Of a DNA stretch of 64,000 nt, positions 29,609-38,484 are shown one piece after another. The DNA lies in contig NZ_BONV01000004.1 in NCBI RefSeq assembly GCF_016862895.1, positions 124,001 through 188,000 on the forward strand, in the 5' to 3' direction. A program made the translations under genes and the position numbers. Source of the stretch: Planotetraspora kaengkrachanensis (GTDB taxonomy: Bacteria > Actinomycetota > Actinomycetes > Streptosporangiales > Streptosporangiaceae). Under the pieces are notes generated by a model. That model worked only from the letters and a program-made list of their open reading frames with translations. It made no database searches and was not told where the DNA came from. How positions within the stretch are numbered: the stretch's first letter is position 1; every line of letters starts with the position of its first letter.

Positions 29609-31194
29609 GCTCCGCGAACCGCAGTCCGCAGGCCCGTTCCGGGTTCGTCGCCTTCGTAGGCGCCGGGCCGGGTGACGAGAACCTGCTCACCTTGCGTGGC
29701 GCCGACCTGCTGGGCAGGGCCGACGTCGTCGTCCTCGATCAGGCGGCGTACGGCTCGCTGCTGCGCCACTGCCGTGCGGACGTGGAGGTCATGGACATCT
29801 CCCCGGACGCCGCGGAGAACTCGGTCTCACTGAGGACGATCCAGCACGCGAAGGCGGGACGGACTGTGGTCCGGCTGTGCCAGGGAGACCCGTCGTTCTT
29901 CTCCTCGGTCGCCGACGAGGTCGCGGCGTGCGCCAAGGCGGACGTCGAGTTCGAGATCGTTCCCGGTGTGCCGCCCGCCACGGCGGTGCTGACCTACGCG
30001 GGCATCCCGTCGGCGCCGGGCGTGCCCGAGTTCCGAGTCGTGGACGCGACGCAGGTCGACGACTGGGCGCCGCACGCCGCGTGCACGGGCACCCTGGTGA
30101 TCTACAACGGCGTCACGGAGGCCGTGCCGATCGGCAAGGCCCTGATCGCGGCCGGAAAGCCGGACTCGACCCCGGTCGCGGTCACCAGCGACGGAACCAC
30201 GACCGAGCAGTACACGGTCGTGTCGTCGCTCGGCCGGCTCGGCCCTGATCTCAAGCACGCGGGCATGACGGAGCCGGCGCTGATCGTCGTGGGCGACGCC
30301 GTCACCGCGCGCGAGAAGCTGTCGTGGTTCGAGACCAAGTCGCTGTTCGGCTGGCGGGTGCTCGTCCCGCGCACCAAGGAGCAGGCGGAGGGCCTTTCCG
30401 ACCAGCTCCGGTCGTACGGAGCGGTGCCCGAGGAGGTCCCGACCATCTCGGTGGAGCCGCCGCGCACCCCGCAGCAGATGGACAGGGCGATCAAGGGCCT
30501 GGTCACGGGGCGCTACGAGTGGGTGGCCTTCACCAGCGCGAACGCGGTGAAGGCGGTCCGGGAGAAGTTCGAGGAGTACGGCCTGGACGCCCGGGCCTTC
30601 GCCGGGCTCAAGGTCGCCGCCGTGGGAGAGGCCACCGCCCAGTCCCTCGTGGACTTCGGCGTGAAGCCCGATCTCATGCCCACCGGCGAACAGTCGTCCG
30701 AGGGACTGCTCGCGGAGTGGCCTCCGTACGATTCGATGCTGGACCCGATCAACCGCGTCCTGCTGCCCAGGGCCGACATCGCGACCGAGACGCTGGTCGC
30801 CGGGCTCACCGAGCTCGGCTGGGAGTGCGACGACGTCACGGCGTACCGGACGGTCCGTGCCGCGCCCCCGCCCGCGCCCATCCGCGAGGCGATCAAGGGC
30901 GGCGGCTTCGACGCGGTGCTGTTCACGTCGTCCTCGACCGTGCGGAACCTGGTCGGCATCGCGGGCAAGCCGCACAACGTCACGGTCATCGCGGTGATCG
31001 GCCCGCAGACCGCCAAGACCGCCGAGGAGTTCGGCCTGCGTGTCGACGTGATGGCGGACAAGCCGTCGGCTTCCGCTCTCGCCGCCGCGCTCGCGGACTA
31101 TGGTGCCAAGCAGCGGCACGCCGCCATCTCCGCGGGAGAGGTGCCTCGCCGGCCCTCCCAGACCCGCAGGGGCGCCCGGCGCCGCGTGAAGTGA
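29605..31194 (+). CDS. hemD: Fused uroporphyrinogen-III C-methyltransferase / uroporphyrinogen-III synthase
   Basis: The 529-residue protein fuses two enzymes. The N-terminal half (about 1-250) is SUMT/CobA-like: FVGAGPGDENLLTLRGADLL, then VVRLCQGDPSFFSS, which methylates uroporphyrinogen III towards siroheme and cobalamin. The C-terminal half (about 260-510) is HemD: RVLVPRTKEQAEGLSDQLRS and WVAFTSANAVKAVREKFEEY, which closes the macrocycle. A basic tail follows. The start is TTG 29605, overlapping the hemC stop by 4 bases. Fusion of this kind is common in actinobacteria. Confidence 0.94.
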   Translation: MSSANRSPQARSGFVAFVGAGPGDENLLTLRGADLLGRADVVVLDQAAYGSLLRHCRADVEVMDISPDAAENSVSLRTIQHAKAGRTVVRLCQGDPSFFSSVADEVAACAKADVEFEIVPGVPPATAVLTYAGIPSAPGVPEFRVVDATQVDDWAPHAACTGTLVIYNGVTEAVPIGKALIAAGKPDSTPVAVTSDGTTTEQYTVVSSLGRLGPDLKHAGMTEPALIVVGDAVTAREKLSWFETKSLFGWRVLVPRTKEQAEGLSDQLRSYGAVPEEVPTISVEPPRTPQQMDRAIKGLVTGRYEWVAFTSANAVKAVREKFEEYGLDARAFAGLKVAAVGEATAQSLVDFGVKPDLMPTGEQSSEGLLAEWPPYDSMLDPINRVLLPRADIATETLVAGLTELGWECDDVTAYRTVRAAPPPAPIREAIKGGGFDAVLFTSSSTVRNLVGIAGKPHNVTVIAVIGPQTAKTAEEFGLRVDVMADKPSASALAAALADYGAKQRHAAISAGEVPRRPSQTRRGARRRVK

Positions 31195-31290
31195 GTGAGC
31201 GGGATGACGCGCCCGGACCGGATGCGTTGCACCGCATGACGGGCCTCGACGTCATCGTGAGGCCTTCCGAACCCGAGCGGAGAGTCCACA

Positions 31291-32313
31291 GTGAACGCGC
31301 GTTCCCGCAACCTCCCGCCGGCGACTGACATGGCTCAGTTCCCGGTCGCCCGGCCACGCCGCCTGCGCCGTACGGCACCGCTCCGCCGCATGGTCGCGGG
31401 GACGCGGCTGCATCCGGCCGAGCTGATCCTCCCCTTGTTCGTCAAGGAGGGCATCGACGAGCCGCAGCCGGTGGCGTCGATGCCCGGCGTCGTCCAGCAC
31501 ACGCGCGACTCGCTCCGCAAGGCCGTCCACGAGGCGGCGGAGGCGGGAGTGGGCGGCGTCATCCTGTTCGGCGTGCCGGTCCACAAGGACGCCAGAGGCT
31601 CGGCGGCCGACGACCCCGAGGGCATCGTCCAGGTCGCCCTGCGCGATCTGGCGGCCGACATGGGCGACCAGCTGGTCCTGATGACCGACACGTGCCTGGA
31701 CGAGTACACCGACCACGGCCACTGCGGCCTGCTGACCGAGACCGGCGAGGTGGACAACGACGCCACCCTGGAGCGGTACGCCTCGGCCGCGGTCGCACAG
31801 GCGGCCGCCGGATCTCAGGTGATCGCGCCGAGCGGCATGATGGACGGGCAGGTCGGCGCGATCCGCGCGGCGCTCGACGCCGAGGGCTTCGCGGAGATCC
31901 CGATCATGGCCTACTCCGCGAAGTACGCCTCCGCCTTCTACGGGCCCTTCCGCGACGCCGCCGAGTGCGCGCCGCAGTTCGGCGACCGCAACGCCTACCA
32001 GCAGGATCCGGCAGGGCCGATCGGCGAGGCGCTGCGCGAGGTGCGACTCGACCTCGCCGAGGGCGCGGACGCCGTGATGGTCAAGCCGGCGCTGGCCTAC
32101 CTGGACGTCCTGAGCCAGGTGCGCGCCCTCGTGGAGGTGCCGGTCGCGGCCTACCAGGTCAGCGGCGAGTACGCGATGGTCGAGGCGGCGGCGGCCAACG
32201 GCTGGATCGACCGGGAGCGGATCATCATGGAGTCGCTCATCGCCATCCGGCGGGCCGGAGCCGACCTGATCTTGACCTACTGGGCCACGGAAGTCGCCCG
32301 GACACTATCCTGA
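31291..32313 (+). CDS. hemB: Delta-aminolevulinic acid dehydratase (porphobilinogen synthase)
   Basis: HemB condenses two 5-aminolevulinates into porphobilinogen. The 340-residue protein has Schiff-base lysines in [15 protein letters not shown] and in [13 protein letters not shown]. The metal loop reads [17 protein letters not shown]: two Cys remain where zinc enzymes have three, so the metal may be magnesium. GTG 31291 has GGAGAG upstream; ATG 31330 is an alternative without one. It follows hemD by 96 bases. Confidence 0.96.
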   Translation: MNARSRNLPPATDMAQFPVARPRRLRRTAPLRRMVAGTRLHPAELILPLFVKEGIDEPQPVASMPGVVQHTRDSLRKAVHEAAEAGVGGVILFGVPVHKDARGSAADDPEGIVQVALRDLAADMGDQLVLMTDTCLDEYTDHGHCGLLTETGEVDNDATLERYASAAVAQAAAGSQVIAPSGMMDGQVGAIRAALDAEGFAEIPIMAYSAKYASAFYGPFRDAAECAPQFGDRNAYQQDPAGPIGEALREVRLDLAEGADAVMVKPALAYLDVLSQVRALVEVPVAAYQVSGEYAMVEAAAANGWIDRERIIMESLIAIRRAGADLILTYWATEVARTLS

Positions 32314-32396
32314 CCGTCCATTACGGGGGGTCGCCCTGCGCCGGTGTGGGGCGACAGGGCATTATCGGGAGCACGTTCCTTGTGGGGAGGGGCACC

Positions 32397-33041
32397 ATGG
32401 TGGGGGTACCGCTGGCTCGTCGCACGAAACGGCGTGCGCACCGAGCGCCGCGGAAGATCACATCGGTGCTCGAATACGCCCAACTCGGCTGGCCCGTGTG
32501 CGTGGGCGCCCATCCGCTCGACGAAGGCGGCCGGGCCTGTTCCTGCGACCGCGTCGGATGTCCCGAGCCGGGGATGCACCCGCTGTCGCCCGCCTGGCAG
32601 ATGCAGGCCACGACGGACACGGCGTTGCTGACCCGATGGTGGGAGATGGAGCCGCAGGCCAACGCGATCCTTCCCACCGGCAGGGTTTTCGACGTATTCG
32701 ACGTGCCCTCGACGGTGGGCCTGCCCGCCCTCGCCGCGATGGACGCCGCGAGTTTCGAGACCGGCCCGGTCGCCGCCAACGGCGACCGGGTTCTTTTTTT
32801 CGTCGCGACCCGTGGCGCCCCCGACGACGAGGACGAATGGTGGTCCTGCCACCTCGACGCGGACCCGGAGACCATCGACAGCACCCCCGGCCTGCGCTGG
32901 CACTGCCGGGACAGCTACGTCCTGGCGCCGTCGTCGACGTTGCCCAACGGCGGAGCGGTGACCTGGATCAGGCCCGCGGACGGGCGCCCGCTGCCCGACC
33001 CGCTGCGCGTCCTCGACTGGCTGGCCGACGCCTTCGAGTGA
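32397..33041 (+). CDS. Stand-alone bifunctional primase/polymerase (prim-pol) N-terminal domain protein
   Basis: The 214-residue protein starts at ATG 32397 with GGAGG 7 bases upstream; the open frame continues further upstream but only inside hemB. The prim-pol N-terminal pattern is visible: [14 protein letters not shown]-like opening, a Cys-rich segment [20 protein letters not shown] (about 50-68), [17 protein letters not shown], and a hydrophobic core through about 180. No helicase or other replication domain is attached. Such small proteins recur in actinobacterial genomes, but their job is not established. It lies between hemB and hemL. Confidence 0.75.
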   Translation: MVGVPLARRTKRRAHRAPRKITSVLEYAQLGWPVCVGAHPLDEGGRACSCDRVGCPEPGMHPLSPAWQMQATTDTALLTRWWEMEPQANAILPTGRVFDVFDVPSTVGLPALAAMDAASFETGPVAANGDRVLFFVATRGAPDDEDEWWSCHLDADPETIDSTPGLRWHCRDSYVLAPSSTLPNGGAVTWIRPADGRPLPDPLRVLDWLADAFE

Positions 33042-33084
33042 TCCGGTACGGTCCCCGGTCGCACCGGCCCCTAATCTGGGGAGC

Positions 33085-34374
33085 GTGACTCGAACGCAAT
33101 CCTCCGAGGCCCTGTTCGCCCGCGCGCGCGAGGTCGTCCCCGGCGGCGTGAACTCGCCGGTGCGCGCCTTCGGCGCCGTCGGCGGCACTCCCCGGTTCAT
33201 GGCCGCAGGTCAGGGGCCTTACATCACCGACGTGGACGGCAACCGCTACGTGGATCTCGTGTGCTCCTGGGGCCCGATGATCCTCGGGCACCGGCATCCC
33301 GCCGTGGTGGAGGCAGTGGAGGAGGCCTTGTCGCGGGGGTTCTCCTACGGGACCGCCACCGAGGGCGAGGTCCTGCTGGCCGAGGAGATCGTCTCCAGGA
33401 TCGAGCCGGTCGAGAAGGTCCGCCTGGTCAGCTCGGGCACCGAGGCCACGATGTCGGCCGTACGGCTCGCGCGCGGATTCACCGGGCGATCGAAGATCAT
33501 CAAGTTCGCCGGCTGCTACCACGGCCACGTAGACGCCCTGCTCGCCTCGGCGGGCTCCGGGGTGGTCACGTTCGGCCTGCCCGACACTCCCGGGGTGACG
33601 GGAGCCTCGGCCGCCGACACGATCGTCCTGCCGTACAACTCGATCGAGGCCGTGGAGGAGGCGTTCCAGGCGTCCGAGATCGCCTGCGTGATCACCGAGG
33701 CCTGCCCGGCGAACATGGGCGTGGTGCCGCCGGCGGAGGGCTTCAACCGGCGCCTTCGGGAACTGTGCACCGAGAACGGCGCCCTGCTCATCATGGACGA
33801 GGTCCTGACGGGATTCCGGGTCTCCGCCGAGGGCTGGTACGGCATCGACCCCGTCGAGGCGGATCTGATGACCTTCGGCAAGGTGATGGGCGGCGGGCTG
33901 CCCGCGGCGGCGTTCGGCGGACGTGCCGACGTGATGGCCGCTCTCGCGCCCGAGGGGCCCGTCTACCAGGCAGGGACGTTGTCGGGCAACCCGCTCGCCT
34001 GCGCCGCCGGACTGGCCACGCTGCGGGCCTGTGACGAGGACGTGTACGACCGGTTGGACGCCTCCGCCCTGGTGATCGGCCGGGCCGCGTCCGACGCGCT
34101 GGCCGCCGCGGGGGTCCCGCACCGGCTCCAGCGGGCGGGCAACCTCTTCTCGATCTTCTTCACCGACCAGCCGGTCACCGACTTCGCGTCGGCCCGGCAG
34201 CAGAACACCGACGCCTACCGGGCCTTCTTCCACAGCATGCTCGACCAGGGCGTCTACCTGCCGCCGTCGGCCTATGAGGCGTGGTTCCTGTCGGCGGCCC
34301 ACGACGACGAGGCGCTCACGCGCGTCGCCGAGGCCCTTCCGGTCGCAGCCAAGGCGGCCGCGCAGGCCGCCTGA
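33085..34374 (+). CDS. hemL: Glutamate-1-semialdehyde 2,1-aminomutase
   Basis: HemL converts glutamate-1-semialdehyde to 5-aminolevulinate with pyridoxal phosphate; with HemA and HemB it completes the C5 route here. The 429-residue protein starts [16 protein letters not shown]-like. It has [17 protein letters not shown] and [26 protein letters not shown], and the PLP lysine in [17 protein letters not shown] (Lys266). It ends 3 bases from the convergent Uma2 gene. Confidence 0.97.
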   Translation: MTRTQSSEALFARAREVVPGGVNSPVRAFGAVGGTPRFMAAGQGPYITDVDGNRYVDLVCSWGPMILGHRHPAVVEAVEEALSRGFSYGTATEGEVLLAEEIVSRIEPVEKVRLVSSGTEATMSAVRLARGFTGRSKIIKFAGCYHGHVDALLASAGSGVVTFGLPDTPGVTGASAADTIVLPYNSIEAVEEAFQASEIACVITEACPANMGVVPPAEGFNRRLRELCTENGALLIMDEVLTGFRVSAEGWYGIDPVEADLMTFGKVMGGGLPAAAFGGRADVMAALAPEGPVYQAGTLSGNPLACAAGLATLRACDEDVYDRLDASALVIGRAASDALAAAGVPHRLQRAGNLFSIFFTDQPVTDFASARQQNTDAYRAFFHSMLDQGVYLPPSAYEAWFLSAAHDDEALTRVAEALPVAAKAAAQAA

Positions 34375-34377
34375 GCG

Positions 34378-35013
34378 TCATTTGACCAGCGCGCCGAGAT
34401 CGATGTCGATGGGGAAGGGCACGGGCACGGCCAGCCGTTCGTGATGGATGCCGGTCAGGCCGTAGGAGCCGGTGGCCGGATCGATCTCGTAGACGTACAC
34501 GACCGGCCGTCCGTCGTCCTCCTCGACCCGCCAGAAGTGCGGGATGCCCGCCTCGCCGTACCGCTGGGGCTTGGTCTTCCGGTCGCGGTCGACGGAATCC
34601 GGAGAGACGACCTCGATGACCAGACGGACTTCGGAGGGGACGTAGAAGGTCCGTTCATCGTCGGCCGCCGCCTCCGCGGTGACCACGAGGACGTCGGGGC
34701 ACGGGCGCATTCGAGGCCCCACCTTCACGTCCATCTGGTCGACGGCGACGAGCTGCCCGGGCGCCTGGGCGTCGAGTCGCTCCGTCAGCCCACGGGCCAC
34801 ACGCTGGTGGAAGCGCCGCCGGGGGGACATGAAGACTAGGGCTCCATCGATCAGCTCGACGTGCTTGAAGAAGTCGGGTTCACCGTTCGGGCCTTCCGGC
34901 GGCAGGTGATCGAGGTCGTCGGCCGTCCAGCCCCGGGCAGACGGCGCGGGCCAGTACTCGAGTGCAATGCTGCCACCGACCGCGGCATCGCTGTCGTTAC
35001 TTGACGTAGCCAT
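34378..35013 (-). CDS. Uma2 family endonuclease (PD-(D/E)XK fold)
   Basis: The 211-residue protein starts at ATG 35013 (GGAGG 8 bases upstream). The Uma2/DUF820 pattern is clear: FFKHVELIDGALVFMSPR, then RPCPDVLVV (catalytic Asp), VRLVIEVVSPDSVDRDRKTK (Glu and Lys region), KPQRYGEAGIPHFWRVE. The fold is that of restriction-like nucleases. The role of the abundant actinobacterial Uma2 proteins is not known. A longer frame to 35607 lacks homology-like sequence and is rejected. Confidence 0.9.
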   Translation of the reverse strand: MATSSNDSDAAVGGSIALEYWPAPSARGWTADDLDHLPPEGPNGEPDFFKHVELIDGALVFMSPRRRFHQRVARGLTERLDAQAPGQLVAVDQMDVKVGPRMRPCPDVLVVTAEAAADDERTFYVPSEVRLVIEVVSPDSVDRDRKTKPQRYGEAGIPHFWRVEEDDGRPVVYVYEIDPATGSYGLTGIHHERLAVPVPFPIDIDLGALVK

Positions 35014-35075
35014 TCCGCTCGCCTCCGTGTTCTTCGCGCATTCTCTCCTGGTTGAGCGACACGGGGGCGGGTGGA

Positions 35076-36062
35076 TCACGGAATGGGACGGTCGCTCGGC
35101 TCGGCAGAGGGCGGTACCAGGACAGAGTCGGGCCGTGAGGCTGCGCGGCGGGCTCTGGCGCGGACGACGAGTGTGCGCAGGTAACCGGCGCCGGCCGGAG
35201 ACCCTGCCGCCCGTGAGGGTCGCGCCGGCCGCCTGCCGGCGTAGAGCAGCCCGGCCACGATCAGGACGCCCGCCGCGACGGTGACGGGGGAGATCGGCTC
35301 GCCGGTGAACAACGCGGCCGACGACAGACCGAAGATCGGGACGAGCAGCGCGTACGGCGCGACCACCGAGGCGTCGTACCGCGCGAGGAGCAGGCCCCAC
35401 ACGCCGAACCCGCCCAGGGTGGAGATGATCGCGGTGTACAGCACGGCGGCCACGCCCTCGACGCTGAAGACGCCCAGCGAGGAGGGTCCCTCGACCAGTA
35501 CGGCCAGCACGAGCAGGGGCACCGAGGACACGGCGCTCACCCAGATCATGAAACGGAGCGAGTCGGGAGGCGCGGCCTTCCGCATGACGACGTTGCCGAG
35601 GCCCCACGCCGCCGCGGCGCCCAGGCAGAGCAGGAACGCGCCGAGGGGGACGCCGCCGGTCAGTTCCACCGTGAGCAGGGCGAGGCCGCCGAAGGCGAGT
35701 GCCGTGCCGTACACGCGGCGGGTTCCGAGGCGCTCACCGAGCAGTGGCACCGCGAAGGCCGCGGTGAAGATCGCCTGAACCTGGATCACCAGGGACGCAA
35801 GCCCCGGGGGCATGCCGGCGTGCATGCCCAGGAGGAGCAGGCCGTACTGGGCGACCCCGAGGGTGGCACCGGTCGCGAGCACCCAGCGCCAGGGCGTCCG
35901 CGGGCCCCCGGCGAACAGCACCGCGGGGAACGCGGCCAGGAGGAAGCGGAGCGCCGCGTACATGAGCGGCGGATAGTGCCTGAGCCCCGCGTCCATGACG
36001 ACGAAGTTGAAGCCCCAGACGGCCGCGAGGCCGACCGCCAGGGCCACGTGACGAGCGCGCAT
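35076..36062 (-). CDS. EamA family (DMT) transporter
   Basis: The 328-residue protein has about 10 membrane segments in two EamA halves, starting MRARHVALAVGLAAVWGFNF. The repeat signature recurs around LVIQVQAIFTAAFAVPLLGE and YALLVPIFGLSSAALFTGE. A basic tail of about 40 residues ends it. Members export amino acids or other metabolites; the substrate here is unknown. No Shine-Dalgarno precedes ATG 36062, but the small gene 36086-36217 ends 24 bases upstream, so coupling is possible. It is divergent from the LysR gene. Confidence 0.88.
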   Translation of the reverse strand: MRARHVALAVGLAAVWGFNFVVMDAGLRHYPPLMYAALRFLLAAFPAVLFAGGPRTPWRWVLATGATLGVAQYGLLLLGMHAGMPPGLASLVIQVQAIFTAAFAVPLLGERLGTRRVYGTALAFGGLALLTVELTGGVPLGAFLLCLGAAAAWGLGNVVMRKAAPPDSLRFMIWVSAVSSVPLLVLAVLVEGPSSLGVFSVEGVAAVLYTAIISTLGGFGVWGLLLARYDASVVAPYALLVPIFGLSSAALFTGEPISPVTVAAGVLIVAGLLYAGRRPARPSRAAGSPAGAGYLRTLVVRARARRAASRPDSVLVPPSAEPSDRPIP

Positions 36063-36085
36063 GCGCTGGTGGGGGATGCGGGGCG

Positions 36086-36217
36086 TCAGCGGGAGGCGGC
36101 GGGGCGACCGGTCCTGCTGTGCCGCGCGTTGTTCGCCAGCGTCTCCAGGTACGACATCTCGGAGAGGGACGGACGGGACGGCTTCGTGAAGAGCTTGTTG
36201 AAGATTCGCATGTCCAT
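36086..36217 (-). CDS. 43-residue small protein upstream of the EamA transporter
   Basis: ATG 36217 (a second ATG at 36211) to TGA 36086 encodes 43 residues, starting MDMRIFNKLFTKPSRPSLSE and ending HSRTGRPAASR. Almost every codon ends in G or C, as in real genes here, while the overlapping frames do not show this. The protein is basic with a hydrophobic start and a SYLETLANNAR helix. It lies 24 bases before the EamA start, opposite LysR. I do not recognise a family. Confidence 0.65.
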   Translation of the reverse strand: MDMRIFNKLFTKPSRPSLSEMSYLETLANNARHSRTGRPAASR

Positions 36218-36272
36218 ATCTTCGCATCGCTTAATAGTTGAGTACAAGAAAGATTTTCTAAGGCCGATGCTT

Positions 36273-36278
36273 TAGACT
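36273..36278 (+). promoter_or_regulatory. Candidate -10 of the LysR gene in an AT-rich divergent region
   Basis: TAGACT ends 7 bases before the ATG at 36286, the spacing for a leaderless transcript. The surrounding 36215-36275 is strikingly AT-rich for this genome and should hold promoters for both LysR and the small-protein/EamA operon. No clear -35 is seen. Confidence 0.4.
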
Positions 36279-36285
36279 GGCTTAC

Positions 36286-37194
36286 ATGTTGGATCTCAAC
36301 CGGCTGAAGGCCCTGCACGCGGTGGCCGTCTACGGTTCCGTGGGAGCCGCCGCCGAGGCCCTGATGGTCACCCCCTCGGCGATCTCCCAGCAGCTCGCCA
36401 AGCTGGAACGAGAGACCGGCACGGTGCTCGTGGAGCGCAACGGGCGAGGCGTGAAGCTGACGGACGCGGCCGGCCTGCTGGCCGACCACGCCGAGAGGAT
36501 CCTCGCCCTGGTGGAGACCGCGGAGGCCGACTTCGAGGCCCTGCGCGGCTCCGTGGTGGGGAGACTCACGATGGCGGCCTTCCCGACCGCGGCCCGCGGC
36601 ATCCTCCCCCGCGCCCTCACCCGGTTGAAGAAGGACCATCCCGACCTCGCCCTGCTGGTCTACGAGCGTGAGCCCGAGCGGCAGCTCAGGGACGTCTCGC
36701 GCGGTGAGATCGATCTCGCCGTGGTCCAGGACTGGCTCAACCGGCCGATGGCGATGCCCGACGGCCTGTCCCGCGCTGCGCTCATGGACGACATCGCCGA
36801 CGTCGTCGTCCCCGCCGACCATCCGCTGGCGGGCAGGCGCGAGGCGCAGCTCGCCGACCTCCCCGGCGACAGCTGGATCAGCTCGTCCCCGGGCACCGTG
36901 TGCCACGACTTCCTGAGTTTCCTGCTCCGTTCTGTCGAGAGGGAGCCGGAGATCGTCTGCATGGCGGACGAGTACCCGACCCAGATCGCCCTGGTGGCCG
37001 AGGGGCACGGATGCGCGCTGATCCCGCGCCTGGGGCGAGGTCCGCTGCCCGAGAGCGTCGGCGTGGTGGCGGTCCAGCCCCGGCCGGTCCGGCGGCTCTA
37101 CGCCGTGTGGCGCACGGACGCGGCACGCCGCCCCGCGATCCGTGCGGCGGTTGAGGCCCTGCGTGCCTCGTGCGCCGATCTGGATGCCGGGTAG
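36286..37194 (+). CDS. LysR family transcriptional regulator
   Basis: The 302-residue protein has an N-terminal winged helix-turn-helix (MLDLNRLKALHAVAVYGSVG, then AEALMVTPSAISQQLAKLER) and a C-terminal periplasmic-binding-protein-like effector domain (about 90-295). It is divergent from the small protein/EamA transporter, the classical arrangement in which a LysR protein controls the neighbouring exporter. The effector is unknown. Confidence 0.94.
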   Translation: MLDLNRLKALHAVAVYGSVGAAAEALMVTPSAISQQLAKLERETGTVLVERNGRGVKLTDAAGLLADHAERILALVETAEADFEALRGSVVGRLTMAAFPTAARGILPRALTRLKKDHPDLALLVYEREPERQLRDVSRGEIDLAVVQDWLNRPMAMPDGLSRAALMDDIADVVVPADHPLAGRREAQLADLPGDSWISSSPGTVCHDFLSFLLRSVEREPEIVCMADEYPTQIALVAEGHGCALIPRLGRGPLPESVGVVAVQPRPVRRLYAVWRTDAARRPAIRAAVEALRASCADLDAG

Positions 37195-37206
37195 TCTGTC
37201 TTCGCC

Positions 37207-37845
37207 ATGACTGAGAGCACGATCGTTCATCTCCTGCGCCACGGTGAAGTGCACAATCCCGACGGCATCCTGTACGGCAGGCTGCCCGGCTACCCGCTGT
37301 CGGCCAACGGCAGACAGATGGCCGAACTGGTCGCCAAGGCGGTCGGCGGACGGGACATCGTGGAGATCTGGAGCTCGCCGATGGAGCGGGCCCAGGAGAC
37401 CGCCGCCCCGTCGGCCGAGGCACTGGGCCTCGAGGTCAAGATCGATGAGCGGCTGATCGAGGCCGCCAACGTCTTCGAGGGCATGCGCGTGGCGGGCGGC
37501 GACGGCGTCTTCCGCAACCCGCGCCACTACCAGCACTTCAGGAACCCGTTCAAGCCCTCGTGGGGAGAGCCGTACGGCCAGGTGGTCGCCCGCATGACGT
37601 CGGTCGTCGACGACGTGCGCGAGCGGGTGCACGGTCACGAGGCGCTGCTCGTCAGCCACCAGCTGCCCATCTGGGTCACCCGTCTGGCGGCCGAGGGCAG
37701 GCGGCTGTGGCACGACCCGCGCCGCCGTCAGTGCGCGCTGGCCAGCCTCACGAGTTTCACGTTCGAGAACGGCCGCCTCATCAGCGTCGGTTACAGCGAA
37801 CCCGCGGGTTCCCTGCTCAGGGGCAATCCCGTTCCTGGAGCCTGA
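37207..37845 (+). CDS. Histidine phosphatase family protein (phosphoglycerate mutase-like)
   Basis: The 212-residue protein has the RHG motif in VHLLRHGEVHNPDGILYGRL, ELWSSPMERAQETA-type second motif (here IVEIWSSPMERAQETAAP), and the second His in VSHQLPIWVTRLA. It dephosphorylates a small molecule or acts as a mutase; the substrate is not shown. It precedes the cytochrome c maturation genes by 75 bases, a linkage also known in Streptomyces. Confidence 0.93.
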   Translation: MTESTIVHLLRHGEVHNPDGILYGRLPGYPLSANGRQMAELVAKAVGGRDIVEIWSSPMERAQETAAPSAEALGLEVKIDERLIEAANVFEGMRVAGGDGVFRNPRHYQHFRNPFKPSWGEPYGQVVARMTSVVDDVRERVHGHEALLVSHQLPIWVTRLAAEGRRLWHDPRRRQCALASLTSFTFENGRLISVGYSEPAGSLLRGNPVPGA

Positions 37846-37872
37846 CCCGGCGGCCCGAGCGACCTGTGTGGT

Positions 37873-37894
37873 CGGTAGAGTGACAGCTCTACCG
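37873..37894. other. Hairpin between the phosphatase gene and the cytochrome c genes
   Basis: CGGTAGAG (37873-37880) pairs perfectly with CTCTACCG (37887-37894) around 6 bases. It lies just before the AAGGAG of the thioredoxin-like gene. It could be a weak terminator or a processing site. Confidence 0.5.
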
Positions 37895-37920
37895 GCTGTA
37901 GTGCAAGGAGATCTCCTCCC

Positions 37921-38484
37921 GTGACCGCCAAGAGCCTGCCCGTGATCGCCGCTCTGGCCGTGACAGCCCTCGCGGGCTGCGCGGGCGGTCAGTCGTCCCA
38001 GTCGCCCGGCGACACGCGGTTCGTGGCGGGCGACGGCAAAGTCCAGGTGTTCCCCGTCGCCGACCGGCACCAGGCCCCCGCCATCGAGGGCGCCACGATC
38101 GACGGCGCGACCGAGAAGGTCGCCGCGGGCAAGGTCTACGTCCTGAACTTCTGGGCGTCCTGGTGCGCCCCCTGCCGGGCCGAGGCGCCGGTCCTCAAGG
38201 ACATCGCCGCCAAGACGAAGGCCTCGGGCGTGCAGTTCGTCGGGATCAACTTCAAGGACCTGCAGGCGTCCGCCCAGGCCTACGACCGCACCGTACAGCC
38301 CGGCTATCCCAGCATCTTCGACAAGACGGGCAAGGTGCTGCTGTCGTTCCAGGGCACCGTCCCGCCGGCGGCCATCCCGTCCACGCTGATCATCGACAAG
38401 CAGGGACGCATCGCCGGCCGCGCGCTGGGCGGCGTCAAGTACAACGAACTGCTCAGCGCCGTCACCAAGGTGAGCGATGAGTGA
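37921..38484 (+). CDS. resA: Thiol-disulfide oxidoreductase, ResA/TlpA-type lipoprotein
   Basis: The 187-residue protein has a lipoprotein signal with lipobox LAGC (Cys20) and a thioredoxin fold with the redox motif [14 protein letters not shown] (Cys82, Cys85). It works outside the membrane, reducing the heme-binding cysteines of apocytochrome c with electrons from CcdA. GTG 37921 has AAGGAG 10 bases upstream. The end overlaps the ccdA start by 8 bases. Confidence 0.92.
   Translation: MTAKSLPVIAALAVTALAGCAGGQSSQSPGDTRFVAGDGKVQVFPVADRHQAPAIEGATIDGATEKVAAGKVYVLNFWASWCAPCRAEAPVLKDIAAKTKASGVQFVGINFKDLQASAQAYDRTVQPGYPSIFDKTGKVLLSFQGTVPPAAIPSTLIIDKQGRIAGRALGGVKYNELLSAVTKVSDE

Noticed and set aside
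31692-32396. N-terminal extension of the prim-pol-like gene
   Set aside because: It lies inside hemB out of frame; ATG 32397 has a strong ribosome binding site.
35014-35607. N-terminal extension of the Uma2 gene
   Set aside because: The extension overlaps the EamA coding region on the same strand and lacks homology-like sequence; ATG 35013 has GGAGG in front.
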